Shown here piece after piece: positions 1 to 12,654 of a stretch of DNA of 64,000 nt. The first letter of the stretch is position 1; each line of letters begins with the position of its first letter. Source of the DNA: Sipunculus nudus (Eukaryota > Annelida > Sipuncula > Golfingiida > Sipunculidae); contig CM049320.1 of the NCBI GenBank assembly GCA_026874595.1, positions 42,604,714 through 42,668,713 on the forward strand, written 5' to 3'. Under the pieces are notes generated by a model. It saw only the letters and a program-made list of their open reading frames with translations, was not told where the DNA came from and did not search any database. Position numbers and translations under genes: made by a program.

Positions 1-1100
1 GACGTTCGTTTCCGAAATATAATTCTGATACCACTGGACAGTTTTTTCCGACACTTTACACGATTATCGGATTACATGTGAACTGGTGCCAAAATAATTC
101 GCGTTGACCTAGGACCTTTCCTCTATCCAGTGCGTCCATTTTTGCATATGTTTAGACAGATGAAGTCACATATCTTCGGACTCGTTTGACCAATCGGGAA
201 AAAATGTATGCACAAATGTAGCCCTTGGGTAGCTTTATACAAACATGTAAAATGGTGGGGCCACCTGCAACCATTTTTACATAGCGTCCATCTGTTCAAC
301 TGCCTTGGGATAAAATCACTCATATCTCTGCAGTGAATGTACTTATCCACCTGAAATTTTGCATTCAGACGTTCAGGCTGCAGACATCCAGGCTTATATC
401 TAAGGACTGCTTTGACGTATCCTCCAGAAAGGTTCCATGTGTATACATCTCACATAGCTCTTTATCATACACAAAACTGGTGGCGCCACCTGCAACCATT
501 TTTGCACAGCGTCCGTCTGTTTGTCTGCCTTGGAACAAAATCACTAATATCTCGGCAGGGGTTTGACTTATCTGCCTAAAATTTTGCATGTATATACATC
601 TTGGATAGCTTTCTCGATTTTGTGGCAGGTGGTGGCACCTACTTTCACGTTCAGGCTGTCGACATCCAGGTTTATATCTCAGGAATGGTTTGACGTATCC
701 TCCTGAGATTTTGCACGTGAATAGATCTCACATACCTTTTTATCATACGCAAACTGGTGGCACCTCCTGCAACCATTTATACAAAGCGTCCGTCTGTTTG
801 TCTGCCATGGGATAAAATCACTCATATCTCGTCAGTAGTTTGACTTATTTGCCTAAAGTTTTGCATTTGTATACAACTTGGATAACTTAATGGATTTGTG
901 GCATATGGCGCCACCTACATACACATTTTGGCTGCAGACATATTGCTACGTGTTGCTACTATGCAACACTCCTCTCTTTATTTCCCCTTGCTACTCAAAT
1001 CCATGCCCACTCTGGTTTCGGCGGATACACGTAGTCTCTTGTCGACTACCCGTATTCTAGTTATTATTATTATTTTGTTAGCTGGCTATAGATAGGCCAA
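1..1100. repeat. Dispersed repeat with internal monomers (copy A)
   Basis: Three related sub-units follow each other here. Each has a gap-free block reading roughly: small-residue-rich CACCTGCAACCATTT, then a GTCCGTCTGTTTGTCTGCC-like string (near 284, 508 and 788), then AAATCACTCATATCTC. Runs of this kind are common in dispersed, non-coding repeats of molluscs. The short open frames on both strands are products of the repeat and look like no known protein. Confidence 0.6.
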
Positions 1101-1569
1101 AATAGCGTTTGGGATCTTCCGTCAGCTCTACTCAAATCGTTACTACCCAAACAGAACAAAATAACAGATACAAACATTCTCTCATGTCAGTGTGGGCAAC
1201 ACGCTGCTACATGTTTGATGAAACCCTGATTATCGCTACTCTTGACCCTTATCAGTAAATAAAAATCCAGCAATCTAGAAGGGAGAAATGCAACAGTTAA
1301 CTTTGCCTAAGTAACGTGTATCATACTTATATCCCGTAAAATGCACTTTCCAGGAAACCTAATACTCGTCCCTCTGTTTCCTTTGAAGATTGATAGACTG
1401 CAATCTGAAAGGGATTCATTCATTAGTTCAGTTTGCAAGAAACATCCTCACTCGTATTCATGTTCCGCAAGGATCACTTGTTTGAAGGGGCATATATGTT
1501 CTTTGGGATACAAGGAAATGATATGAAAAGGAACATAAACACACGGCAACATAATGAGTATAAATTTTG

Positions 1570-1575
1570 TTTATT
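1570..1575 (-). promoter_or_regulatory. Poly(A) signal of EF-hand gene A
   Basis: AATAAA on the minus strand, about 350 bases past the stop codon at 1925-1927. It is kept in the duplicate gene at 8381-8386, which supports use as the cleavage signal. Confidence 0.5.
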
Positions 1576-1924
1576 GGTAAAAAAATTACTCAGGAGCCAG
1601 CTAAGCTTCACATGTCTCGTCAACCACCACTTCATAAAGCTGAAAAGATAGAACAATTTATGCTTTTGCTTTTCTTGAAACGTTTTCTTTTAGATAGACA
1701 TATTCATACTGAAACGGGTCATAGCTATGTATCACAGCAACCAGAAAATGAGATGTCTATAACATGTCGTGAACGTTTTGTGCTATTTAATTCACTCGCG
1801 TCCAATGCGTGTAATGTAACCAGTTGTATATTATATGCTAATATCTTTTAGCATATTTATCAATAGGTTTTGAAAGCAGATGTTGCTAGTTACTGTGACT
1901 GTTAAAGCCATGTGCTAATATAGA

Positions 1925-2971
1925 TTAGGGTGTTTGACTTACTGCATTCCAGGACTCCAACCACTCGCTCTTACCAACTGCAACCTTTCCTATAAACAGA
2001 AATAGTAAGAACTTATAATTTCCTATAATATTTTGAAACTCAAATTGCGGAAGAGAAAAATTGTTTGCATTGTCCTTACACATTATATATATATATATAT
2101 TTCACCATAGATTGTTACATCGGCATCTTGTTTATTGTATCAGATTATTATCGCTCACCTTCGGGGTCAATGACTGTTTCCCAAAGGGCTGCGACATCCG
2201 CATCCTCGATTACATCAGGGTCCCCAAGGCCTAGAGTAGCGATAACATCAAAAGCAGCATCTCCTTCAGCCTCACACAGGCCGGTGGCCGTGGTGAACAC
2301 AGGAACGAAAGTGGCCCTATCCACGGTGCCATCTGAAATGAAAGTATATTTGTCATCAAAGGAAGCGTTACACAAGCTTGTCAAAATCTTGATTCTCGTG
2401 ATGCATACATATAACTTGTACCCAGTTTGGCAAGATGAAATTTTCTTAATGATTTGGTCTAAGAGAAAGTGTGCTGGCTTCCCACATGGTACCCAGATTT
2501 ATTAATTTTGCACTCACTTTCATTCTTGGTACCATTGATCAAACTCTCTAGTTCACTTCTCTCCATCAGATTATTTCCATTCAGGTCAATCACACAGAAG
2601 CCATTGCATCCTGTCTCGTTGTTTCTGTTGTTTGTTGAGCCAGCACAATCATCACAGTTGAAAACACTATTGAACAAAGAATATAATACATTATATCACT
2701 ACTGACAAAGGTATGCCCAAAATTTATATATTTTTCCTTTTCCTGTGTGCGATTGGAATAAGAATAATATTGAATATCACAATCAAGTAAAAATATTGGT
2801 TTCGATAAAAACCTGATATGTTAACATATATATATTAAGAATTTACCAAACGAATATAGATAAATACCAACAGAGAAATTGCTAATTGCAAAAATAGAAT
2901 GGTACATACTCCTGACAAAAGACAGGGCTCAGAACACACACAAGAATAGCGACAATTACGGCAGACTTCAT
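1925..2971 (-). CDS. Secreted EF-hand protein, gene A (149 aa, four coding exons)
   Basis: Coding exons on the minus strand are 2971-2910, 2666-2518, 2332-2159 and 1989-1925 (450 nt including TAA), all with GT-AG introns and matching phases. The product starts with a clear signal peptide (MKSAVIVAILVCVLSPVFCQ). The mature part has CDDC (25-28), Cys41, Cys45 and Cys90, three N-glycosylation sequons (N37, N65, N71), and a good EF-hand loop at 48-59 (D48, N50, N52, E56, E59). A weaker loop lies at 126-137 (D126 to E137). It is probably a small secreted calcium-binding protein. I do not recognise the exact family, so a role in shell matrix, mucus or haemolymph is only a guess. Its near twin lies at 8737-9841. 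A 5' UTR exon precedes it (ends 3384; intron 3383-3008). The start is fixed by the signal peptide. Confidence 0.85.
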
Positions 2972-3383
2972 GGTGCGAAGGTCCTATTTACGAATAGCTG
3001 GTTTCTCCTACAAGTAAATCAAAAGAAAAATATTTTTACGTTAACTTTCATGATTTTCTTTATAACAGATATAAAAATGTTACCTCGATATGTTAATGAA
3101 AGAAGTTCTCAACTTAAGAAACGTATGGGAAATGTTTTTAGGAAATATTTATCACAGACAAACGCTTTCATCAATATAATTTATTTAGGGTTTAAAGACT
3201 ATATGTAATTGGAGACTACAATGTATTATGACATCTAAGAATAAGTACTCATTTAATGAAATAGAGAAATGTATTAAAAGAAATTTCATAAGGGTTTAAT
3301 GAACAATGAGGTATAATAGTCCCCTCTTATTAAAATACAGTAACGCTGGAATTGGTCCAATAGCTTGTCAAGAGCATACTTAC

Positions 3384-3446
3384 TGTTGCTGATATGCAGA
3401 TATATTCCCGATGTGTCACTTTGAAGACTCGGGTGCTATATATAAG
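3384..3446 (-). promoter_or_regulatory. TATA box and 5' UTR exon of EF-hand gene A
   Basis: On the minus strand CTTATATATAG (3446-3436) sits about 50-60 bases before a strong donor, CAACA then GTAAGTATGC (exon end 3384). This gives a short untranslated first exon. The 5' UTR intron ends at an acceptor TTGTAG (exon restart 3007), 36 bases before the start codon. The same layout is kept in copy B. The transcription start itself is inferred. Confidence 0.65.
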
Positions 3447-5242
3447 CAGAACGCGGTAATTGGGATGAGCTAAGGGTGGGAACATCCAGATGAGACATCA
3501 CGGATATGCGCACGTGTAAGTCGGTCCCATTAGGGGATAAGATGACATGAACGATAAACAAGCTGGGAAAGGACGGCTGAAATACTTTGCTTAACATGGT
3601 TCGGTAATATTAATATTTGTCATCAATTACAGCATTTTATAATGGGCAACAGAATATTAGCTGATTTGTAATAAAGTCCAAAGTATAAACCTCCATGATG
3701 AATGTCGATACTGGTGCCTTACAGTTCTGTTCGGATTAGTAGTCTCTAACATTTATATACAAATATACAAATATGAATAAGTACATATATTAGACAGCAG
3801 AATGAATGTCATTCCAAAAGGATCAATGAATATGGAAGCACAGATTTCTCAATGGATATACAAAATTAAGTACTCTGAAAATCTGAAGATTTTTCTGGCG
3901 AGTAAAAACGTGAAGATATGTAGTAACTGGGAACACGTGTCCAAAAACGTGCATATGTACTTATTTGATGTCAGTGACCTAGTGACCTCAGCACTGTCCA
4001 ATATGGAGATAAGTATAAGGGAACGGCCGGGTCGGGTTTGAACAAATTCCATTTTGGTGGTAGCTCACGTTGATATATGGACACTGTTTGGCTTAGGCGC
4101 GCATTTATTATTTATAGCTATCACAAAGGCTATCTTACTTTGTCATATAAATAAGGATTGACTTTACTCATTATGCATGTCATAACAACTTCAAGATTTC
4201 CTACAGGTAATGGCAATCGTAGTAAACCCTTTTCCAAGAGACTTCAAGTAACAGGAAAAGAGCTATAAAACATTGTTATTTTCGATTGAAAATATCTTGA
4301 TTAAAACAAGCGACCCCGTCGGTCCCTAAGGCCTGGTGTATGGAGGCCAGGAATAATCCATTTTTGAAGCAAGAAAATTTAATGATGATTTCAAGGAGTG
4401 ATTGACTGGGAATGCAGGTAATTTAGTATATAAGTTGTGCTTATCTGCTAGCCAATAGTGTATGTGACAGAGTCTAATGGACAATGGGCGAGATATGTGT
4501 GTGCATGGGGAAAAAGCAGCCAGATATGACCTCGGGTTAATGCTTTAGGTTCCTTTGCACCATTTATGTAACGATTCAGTCCCATATTTTAGTTAACTAA
4601 AGATGACACCGTCACTTGATAATGTTCAAAATTCCAGGTTAACAGGTGTTACCTTTACGAAAAAAAATGACAAATAACAAAACGGGCGACGAAGAAATAA
4701 AAAATATATGAGGAATTTTTGGCTTTCGCTTTTGCATGTACCTTTACACATTCGTATAACCTGTTTTATCCAACGGTAAACATCAGTGTTTGCGGGAATC
4801 AATTTTTCCTCACAAAAGATATACGAGGAAACATTTATGACGATTATTTCAAGTTAGACCGGAAAAATCATGGTTTCATTTTTGCTGTGAACTGAATAGC
4901 ATACAAGAAAACATAACTAAGAAAAGATATATGAGATTTATTCCAAAATCAAACTGAAACATGAAGAACGCTCAGCAATTGTTTGGCGTTACAGTCCGTC
5001 TTCATTTTGCTTGAAAAAAAAATCACCTTATCCGATTCCAGTATCTTTGAAGATATAACATCCGAAATAGTCGCAATAAAAGGCCGTTAAGTAATGTTAA
5101 TGTTGGACAACCGACGGTTAAAGCGAATGAAATCTGATAAAATGTTCCTAATAAAGAAAGGTGGTCTTTGAAAGCGGAAAAGATCATAGCAAAAATTAGG
5201 ATTTTCCACTGGAAAACTGTGGCTCACAATATTGTGGCGATT
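3447..5242. other. Upstream flank of EF-hand gene A
   Basis: No gene is seen. Two blocks here, 3478-3489 (GGGAACATCCAG) and about 4017-4029 (AAGGGAACGGCCG), recur in the same order in copy B and in the 2389-bp units at 15-22 kb. They mark a conserved upstream region that may hold regulatory sites. Confidence 0.5.
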
Positions 5243-6189
5243 TAACACGCGCAATAAAAAGTCAAAACCCATCATTTATCGAAAGCACGTATGACGTCAT
5301 ATTCTTTAAAATTCGGCACAAAACACAAATCCAGTTTTCATTTTATTTGTGGTCTTTTTTCGTTGTCCGTCAGTGTGACAGTTATAAGTCTATCACACAT
5401 GATTTATGATCATTTAATTTATATTCAGTAAAAAATATTACTATGTACAACATTAACACCTTAGAATTTTTAGACAGATACAAACATTGTAAAAAAGCAG
5501 TATTCCAACCAGTCCTGATAAAAAGTTTTATTTGAGTCAGCTATCAGTTCTTCAGAAATGTCACTGACCTTTTGCTTGATTTCACTACAACTTATCTGTT
5601 TGTCAGTACAATGACACACTGAAGCTCCGGTATTTATAAACATTCTTGTAATTAAAACATAGGTTTTCAAATACCTGCTGGTATGTTTTTTGTTTTATTT
5701 TTTATATAAAGTGAGTGGCGTGCTTTTGTTTTTTTAAGTCTGCGACAGTTACTAAGTTAATTTTATAACAACAAATAACAACCGTCTGAAAGTCTGATTA
5801 TTCAAAACATTATTACAGCAAATGTGCTCGTTTAATTGTTTTGAGTAAGTGATTTTGTTAAAACTATGTACTTTAATAGACCAATTACGTTTTTTCATGA
5901 TACTCTTGTTTCCTACTTAAAACATTTCCCCGGAAATGCCATTTACCTTTGTACACTTTAATATACCTATGTATGATGGAGCAACCTATATCTCATTATG
6001 ATGGGCCCTTATGTTTCCGTTTTAGACGGCATAAATAAATACAGCAATTAAGTGAGTTTCCTAGATGTAGGTACATGGATTACTATCTAACATGGATACC
6101 TTTTCTGTTGGTCAAGCTACTTTCGTCATTCAGCTCTTGGATATTTGTTTTATCCTGACACCAGATATTTGTATTTACCACTGCAAATT
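5243..6189. other. Unique AT-rich spacer between the two copies
   Basis: No coding potential, repeat family or RNA gene was recognised. Short open frames here show no codon pattern or known motif. Confidence 0.4.
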
Positions 6190-6545
6190 TGTTTATGGCA
6201 ACTCGACTATCCAAATCCTCTGCTTTAAAGACTTACGAGGGTACAGAACTATGCTGCAATGATTCTGACTGGTAGTCGTAAACAGTCGGCGTATAAAGTT
6301 TAAATGTGCCATGCTTGTATTCAAAGCTCAACATCAAATCGCCCCTGCTTACTTGCAAGACCTAATCCAGTCATATGTGCAAAATCGTCACCTGACATCA
6401 AGAACTCCTTCATGTTCCAATAACAAAATTATCACTTATTGCCCCGAGAGCCTTCAGCGTCGCGGTACCAGATGTGTGGAACATTCTTCAGATCGAACTC
6501 AGACGAACTGATAAACTTAAGATATTTTTGATCAAGGAATAGTAT
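6190..6545 (+). mobile_element. LINE 3' fragment (C-terminal end of ORF2, CR1/L2-like)
   Basis: Translated pieces read like the conserved tail of a CR1/L2-type LINE reverse transcriptase. They run from a QNYAAMILTGSRK-like segment, through LVFKAQHQIAPAYLQDLIQ and YVQNRHLTSRTPS, to SVAVPDVWNILQIELRRTDK and LKIF. The reading frame shifts at least once between these blocks, so this is a dead 5'-truncated copy. It lies just before the start of duplication copy B. Confidence 0.75.
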
Positions 6546-6805
6546 GATTAATTGTGATGAACACTATGTTTTTCCTATTGATAATGACCTAATTTCAGTA
6601 CAATATGTTCTGCATAATTTAAATCCAGTTAATATTATCTCTTTTTTCTCACTACTTTTTTACATCTCTCACTGTATTTTAAATAGCAATCTATAGCACA
6701 ATTTGTAAATAGACGCTTAATAAAATTAATTATTTTACAATTATTGAATACGCGCCAAAACAAAGTTTTACGGATACTATGTTTTTGACCGAGTTCCGCC
6801 GCCGC

Positions 6806-7906
6806 GACGTTCGTTTCCGAAATATAATTCTGATACCACTGGACAGTTTTTTCCGACACTTTACACGATTATCGGATTACATGTGAACTGGTGCCAAAAT
6901 AATTCGCGTTGACCTAGGACCTTTCCTCTATCCAGTGCGTCCATTTTTGCATATGTTTAGACAGATGAAGTCACATATCTTCGGACTCGTTTGACCAATC
7001 GGGAAAAAAATGTATGCACAAATGTAGCCCTTGGGTAGCTTTATACAAACATGTAAAATGGTGGGGCCACCTGCAACCATTTTTACATAGCGTCCATCTG
7101 TTCAACTGCCTTGGGATAAAATCACTCATATCTCTGCAGTGAATGTACTTATCCACCTGAAATTTTGCATTCAGACGTTCAGGCTGCAGACATCCAGGCT
7201 TATATCTAAGGACTGCTTTGACGTATCCTCCAGAAAGGTTCCATGTGTATACATCTCACATAGCTCTTTATCATACACAAAACTGGTGGCGCCACCTGCA
7301 ACCATTTTTGCACAGCGTCCGTCTGTTTGTCTGCCTTGGAACAAAATCACTAATATCTCGGCAGGGGTTTGACTTATCTGCCTAAAATTTTGCATGTATA
7401 TACATCTTGGATAGCTTTCTCGATTTTGTGGCAGGTGGTGGCACCTACTTTCACGTTCAGGCTGTCGACATCCAGGTTTATATCTCAGGAATGGTTTGAC
7501 GTATCCTCCTGAGATTTTGCACGTGAATAGATCTCACATACCTTTTTATCATACGCAAACTGGTGGCACCTCCTGCAACCATTTATACAAAGCGTCCGTC
7601 TGTTTGTCTGCCATGGGATAAAATCACTCATATCTCGTCAGTAGTTTGACTTATTTGCCTAAAGTTTTGCATTTGTATACAACTTGGATAACTTAATGGA
7701 TTTGTGGCATATGGCGCCACCTACATACACATTTTGGCTGCAGACATATTGCTACGTGTTGCTACTATGCAAAACTCCTCTCTTTATTTCCCCTTGCTAC
7801 TCAAATCCATGCCCACTCTGGTTTCGGCGGATACACGTAGTCTCTTGTCGACTACCCGTATTCTAGTTATTATTATTATTTTGTTAGCTGGCTATAGATA
7901 GGCCAA
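6806..7906. repeat. Dispersed repeat with internal monomers (copy B)
   Basis: This is the duplicate of the repeat at 1-1100, with only a couple of differences over 1.1 kb, far fewer than in the introns further along. That points to recent gene conversion or a constraint on this end. Confidence 0.6.
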
Positions 7907-8380
7907 AATAGCGTTTGGGATCTTCCGTCAGCTCTACTCAAATCGTTACTACCCAAACAGAACAAAATAACAGATACATACAGTCTCTCATGTTAGTGTG
8001 GGCAACACGCTGCTACATGTTTGGTGAAACCCTGATTATCGCTACTCTTGACCCTTACCAGTAAATAAAAATCCAGCAATCTAGAAGGCAGAAATGCAAC
8101 AGTTTAGTTTGCATAAGTAACGTGTATCATACTTATATTCCGTAAAATGCGTTTTCTAGGAGACCTAATACTCGTCCCTTTTTTCCTTTTGAACATTTAT
8201 ATGCTGCAATCTGAAAGGGATTCATCCATTAGTTCAGTTTGCAAGAAACACCCTCACTCGTATTCATGTTCCGCAAGGATCACTTGTTTGAAGTGGCAAA
8301 TGATATTTGTTCTTTGGGATATAGGGAAATGATATGGAAATGAACATAAACACCCGGCAACATGGTGAGTATACATTTTG

Positions 8381-8386
8381 TTTATT
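8381..8386 (-). promoter_or_regulatory. Poly(A) signal of EF-hand gene B
   Basis: AATAAA on the minus strand, about 350 bases after the stop of gene B, matching the signal of gene A. Confidence 0.5.
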
Positions 8387-8736
8387 TGTAAAAAAAATTA
8401 CTCAGGAGCCAGCTAAGCTTCACATGTCTCGTCAACCACCACTTCATAAAGCTGAAAAGATAGAACAATTTATGCTTTTGCTTTTCTTGAAACGTTTTCT
8501 TTTAGATAGACATATTCATACTGAAACGGGTCATAGCTATGTATCACAGCAACCAGAAAATGAGATGTCTATAACATGTCGTGAACGTTTTGTGCTATTT
8601 AATTCACTCGCGTCCAATGCGTGTAATGTAACCAGTTGTATATTATATGCTAATATCTTTTAGCATATTTATCAATAGGTTTTGAAAGCAGATGTTGCTA
8701 GTTACTGTGACTGTTTAAGCCATGTGCTAATATAGA

Positions 8737-8894
8737 TTAGGGTGTTTGACTTACTGCATTCCAGGACTCCAACCACTCGCTCTTACCAACTGCGCCCTTT
8801 CCTGTAAACAGAAATAGTAAGAAGTTATAATTACCTATAATTTTTTTAAACACACACTGTCCAAGAGAAAATTGGTCTACATTTCCCTATAAAT

Positions 8895-8951
<57 letters not shown>

Positions 8952-9841
8952 GGCAAATAATTTTTCATCATATATTGTTACATCAGCATCTTGTAAATTG
9001 TATCAGATTATGCACTAGTTATCGCCCACCTTCGGGGTCGATGACTGTTTCCCAAAGGGCTGCGACATCCGCATCCTCGATTACATCAGGGTCCCCAAGG
9101 CCTAGAGTAGCGATAACATCAAAAGCAGCATCTCCTTCAGCCTCACACAGGCCGGTGGCCGTGGTGAACACAGGAACGAAAGTGGCCCTATCCACGGTGC
9201 CATCTAAAATGAAAGTATATTTGTCCTCAAAGGAAACGTTACATAGCTTGTCAAAATATTGATTCACGTGATGCATTCATGTAACTTGTACCTAGTTTGG
9301 CAAGATGAAATTTTCTTAATGATTTGGTCTAATAGAAAGTGTTCAGGCTTCCAACATGGCACCCAGATTTATTAGTTTGGCACTCACTTTCATTCTTGGT
9401 ACCATTGATCAAACTCTCTAATTCGCTTCTCTCCATCAGGTTATTTCCATTCAGGTCAATCACACAGAATCCATTGCATCCTGTCTCGTTGTTTCTGTTG
9501 TTTGTTGAGCCAGCACAATCATCACAGTTGAAAACACTATTGAACAAAGAATATAATACATTATATCACTACTGACAAAGGCATGCACAAAATTTATATA
9601 TTTTTCCTTTTCCTGTGTGCCATTGGAATTAGAATAATGTTGAATATCAGAATCAACTAGAAATATTGGTTGCGATAAAAACCTGATATGTAAACATTTA
9701 TATATTAAGAATTTACCAAACGAATATAGATAAATACCAACAGAAAAATCGCTAATTGCAAAAATAGAATGGTACATACTCCTGACAAAATACAGGGCTC
9801 ACAACACACACAAGAAAAGCGACAATTACGGCAGACTTCAT
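8737..9841 (-). CDS. Secreted EF-hand protein, gene B (149 aa, four coding exons)
   Basis: Coding exons on the minus strand are 9841-9780, 9536-9388, 9203-9030 and 8801-8737, with the same lengths and phases as gene A. The protein differs from A at only three residues: Ile9 to Phe and Leu14 to Val in the signal peptide, and a Val to Gly change in the last exon (GKGAVGKSEW). The 149-nt exon with the good EF-hand loop has four differences, all silent, and the 174-nt exon has one, also silent. This pattern suggests both copies are functional and the mature protein is under purifying selection. The exon-4 donor is GTGGGC here against GTGAGC in gene A. Function is as for gene A: a small secreted, probably calcium-binding protein of unrecognised family. 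Confidence 0.85.
8897..8950. repeat. (TA)n microsatellite
   Basis: About 26 TA units in the intron between exons 4 and 5 of EF-hand gene B. Gene A has only a short TA run at the same place (2084-2100), so the run expanded after duplication. Confidence 0.95.
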
Positions 9842-10302
9842 GGTCAAAAGGTCCTGATTACGAGAAGCTGGTTTCTCCTACAAGCAAATCAAAAGAAAAA
9901 TATTTTTACATTTCCTTTCATAATTTTCTTTATATCAGATATAAAAATGCTACCTCGATATGTTAATGTAGGAAGTTCTCACCTTAAGAAACTTGAAGGA
10001 AATTTTTTTTAGGAAATAATATTCACCGAAAAACGCTTTCATGAATATTTATATAGGGGTTGAAGACTATATGTAATTGGATACTACATTGTGTTATGAC
10101 ATCCAAGAATTAGTACTCATTTAATGAAATAGAGAAAGGTATTAAAAGAATTGTCATAAGGGTTGAATAAACTATAAAGTATAATAGTCGCCTCTCCTTA
10201 AAATACAGTTACGGCGGAATTGGTCCAATAGCTTGTCAAGAGCATACTTACTGTTGCTGATCTGCAGATAGAATTCTGATGTGTGACTTTGAAGACTCGG
10301 GT

Positions 10303-10312
10303 GCTATATATA
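10303..10312 (-). promoter_or_regulatory. TATA box of EF-hand gene B
   Basis: CTATATATAG on the minus strand, at the position equivalent to the TATA box of gene A, upstream of the conserved donor of the 5' UTR exon. Confidence 0.6.
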
Positions 10313-12343
10313 GGCAGAACGCGGTAATTAGGATGAGCTAAGGGTGGGAACATCCAGCTGAGATATCACGGAAATGCGCACGTGTAAGTCGGTCCCATTA
10401 GGGGATAAGATGACATGAACGATAAACAAGCTGGAAAAAGACGGCTGAAATACTGCGCTTAACATGGTTTGGTAATTTTAAAATTTGTCATTAATTACAG
10501 CATTCAATGGAAACAGAATATTAGCTGATTTGTAATAAAGTCCAAAGTATAAACCTCCATGATGAATGTCGGTACTGATGCCCTACAGTTCTGTTCGGAT
10601 TAGTAGTCTACAACATTTATATACAAATATACAAATATGAATAAGTACATATATTAGACAAAAGAATGAATGTCGTTCCAAAATGATCAATGAATATGGA
10701 AGCACAAATTTCTCAATGGATATACAAAAAAAAGGACTCTGAAAATCGTTTTATTTTCCTAGCAAGTAAAAATGTGAAGATATGTAGTAACTGCGAACAC
10801 GTGTCCAGAAACGTGAAAATGTACTTATTTGATGTCAGTGACCTAGTGACCTCAAGCACTGTCCAATACGGAGATAAGTGTAAGGGAACGGCCGGGGCGG
10901 GTTTGGACAAATTCCGTTTTGGTGTTAGCTCACGTTGATATAAGGACACTGTCTGGCATAGGCGCCCATGCATTATTTATAGCTATCACAATGACTATTA
11001 AACTTTGTCATATGAATAAGGATTGACTTTACTCATTATGCATGTTATAACAACTTCAAGATTTCCTTTCAGGTAATGGCAATCTTAGTAAACCCTTTTC
11101 CAAGAGACGTTGTGTAACAGGAAAAGAGCTATAAAACAGTGTAATTTTTCATTAATAATATCTTGATTAAAACATAATGGCACCCTGTCGGTCCTCAAGG
11201 CCTGGTGTATGGAGGCCAGGACTAATCCGTTTTCTGAAGCAAGAGAACTTAATGATGATTTCAAGGAGTAATTGACTGGGAATGCAGTTTATGTAGTATA
11301 TATTTTGTGCTTATCTGCTAGCCTAGAGTGAATGTGACAGGGTCTAATGGAGAGTGGACGAGATATGTGTGTGCATGGGGAAACAGCAGCCGGAAATGAC
11401 TTCGGGTTCATGCTTCAGGTTCCTTTGCACCATTTATGTAACGATTCAGTCCCATATTTTAGTTAACTAAAGATGGCACCTTCACTTGATTTTGTTCAAA
11501 ATTCCAGGTTTACAGGTGTTACCTTGTCAAAATGACAAATAACAAAACGGGCGACGAAGGAATAAAAAATATATAAGGAATCTTTGGCTTTTGCTTTTGC
11601 ATGTACATTCACACATTCGTATTACCTGTTTTGTCCAACAGTAAACATCAGTGTTTGCGGGATCCAATTTTCCTCACAAAAGATATATGAGGAAACATAT
11701 ATGACGATTATTTCAAATTAGACCGAAAAAATAATGGTTCCATTTTGATGAGAAATATATAGCATGCAAGGAGACATAACTAAGAAAAGATATTTGAGAT
11801 TAATACAAACATCAATCTGAAAACAAGAATTACGCTCAGCCATTGCGTGGTGTAACAGTCCGTCTTCGTTTTTGCTTGAAAAAAAAACATGAAAGGCAGA
11901 CCCTTCACTTTCACTCTGCAGCTATTGTTTGCTAAGATCAGGGAAGTCCGTACCCTTGGCCTTGGGAATAAACTTGTGCCTCTTAAGCTAACGTTTACTT
12001 AATATTACATCACCTTACTCGATTGAGAAACCTTTAAAGATATAACATCCGAAATAGTCGCAATAAAAGGGTATAAAGAGATATTATAATATTGGTTGGG
12101 ACAACCGGCGGTTAAAGCGAATGAAATCTAATCAAATGGTCCTAAACATGAAAGGTTGTCTTTGAAAGCGGAATAAACCATGTAGCAAAAATTAGGATTT
12201 TTCCACTGGAGCAATATTGCTGACAATGATGTGCCGATTTAACACAAAGGAATTTCCACACAAAGATCCTTAGAAGAACCAAACAATGTGACATATTTTA
12301 ACATTTGAAAGATTTCGACGACACATGCTACGTAATATAAATA

Positions 12344-12350
<7 letters not shown>

Positions 12351-12386
<36 letters not shown>
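12351..12386. repeat. (TG)(TA)n microsatellite
   Basis: A short TGTG run followed by about 16 TA units just right of the end of duplication copy B. The surrounding 12244-12650 stretch shows no gene. Confidence 0.9.
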
Positions 12387-12391
<5 letters not shown>

Positions 12392-12654
12392 TAAGTATTT
12401 TCCATGACGCGTTTTGTTTTCTTTTATAAAGATCCTAACAATATCATAGTTTATTAAACAGATGTAACTTATAAATACCAACAAGTAACCTTTCAACGTC
12501 CAACCACCTTATATCTTGATCCTCCGTCACTTTCATTGACTTGACATTCCGACAGCCTTGCTATCCGACAAATTTTAGTGAAGGATTATCAAGTCAAAAC
12601 TGATATTACCGCTTTCACTAAAATTCTTTATACACTGTTATAAATTTTTTGTTT

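Larger units (their letters stand above)
1..5242. repeat. Segmental duplication, copy A
   Basis: This block matches 6806-12243 almost throughout; position 1 aligns with 6806, and copy A may extend left of the window. Identity is patchy. The first 1.15 kb and the coding exons with the 3' UTR are nearly identical, while introns and parts of the upstream flank differ by clearly more. The match ends near 5242, where copy B continues with unrelated sequence. The block contains one complete EF-hand gene on the minus strand plus about 1.8 kb upstream of its promoter. Confidence 0.95.
6806..12243. repeat. Segmental duplication, copy B
   Basis: This is the second copy of the block at 1-5242. The offset is 6805 at the left edge, 6870 at the gene and about 7000 at the right end, owing to indels that include a longer TA run near 8900 and about 100 extra bases near 11.9 kb. 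It holds a complete second EF-hand gene. Confidence 0.95.

Noticed and set aside
898-1095. Short frames in the 1-1.1 kb repeat, duplicated at 7704-7901
   Set aside because: Frames occur on both strands of a dispersed repeat and have no recognisable domains.
2065-2505. 146-codon plus-strand frame, and its counterpart at 8894-9262
   Set aside because: Antisense to EF-hand exon 4 plus TA-repeat translation (YIYIY).
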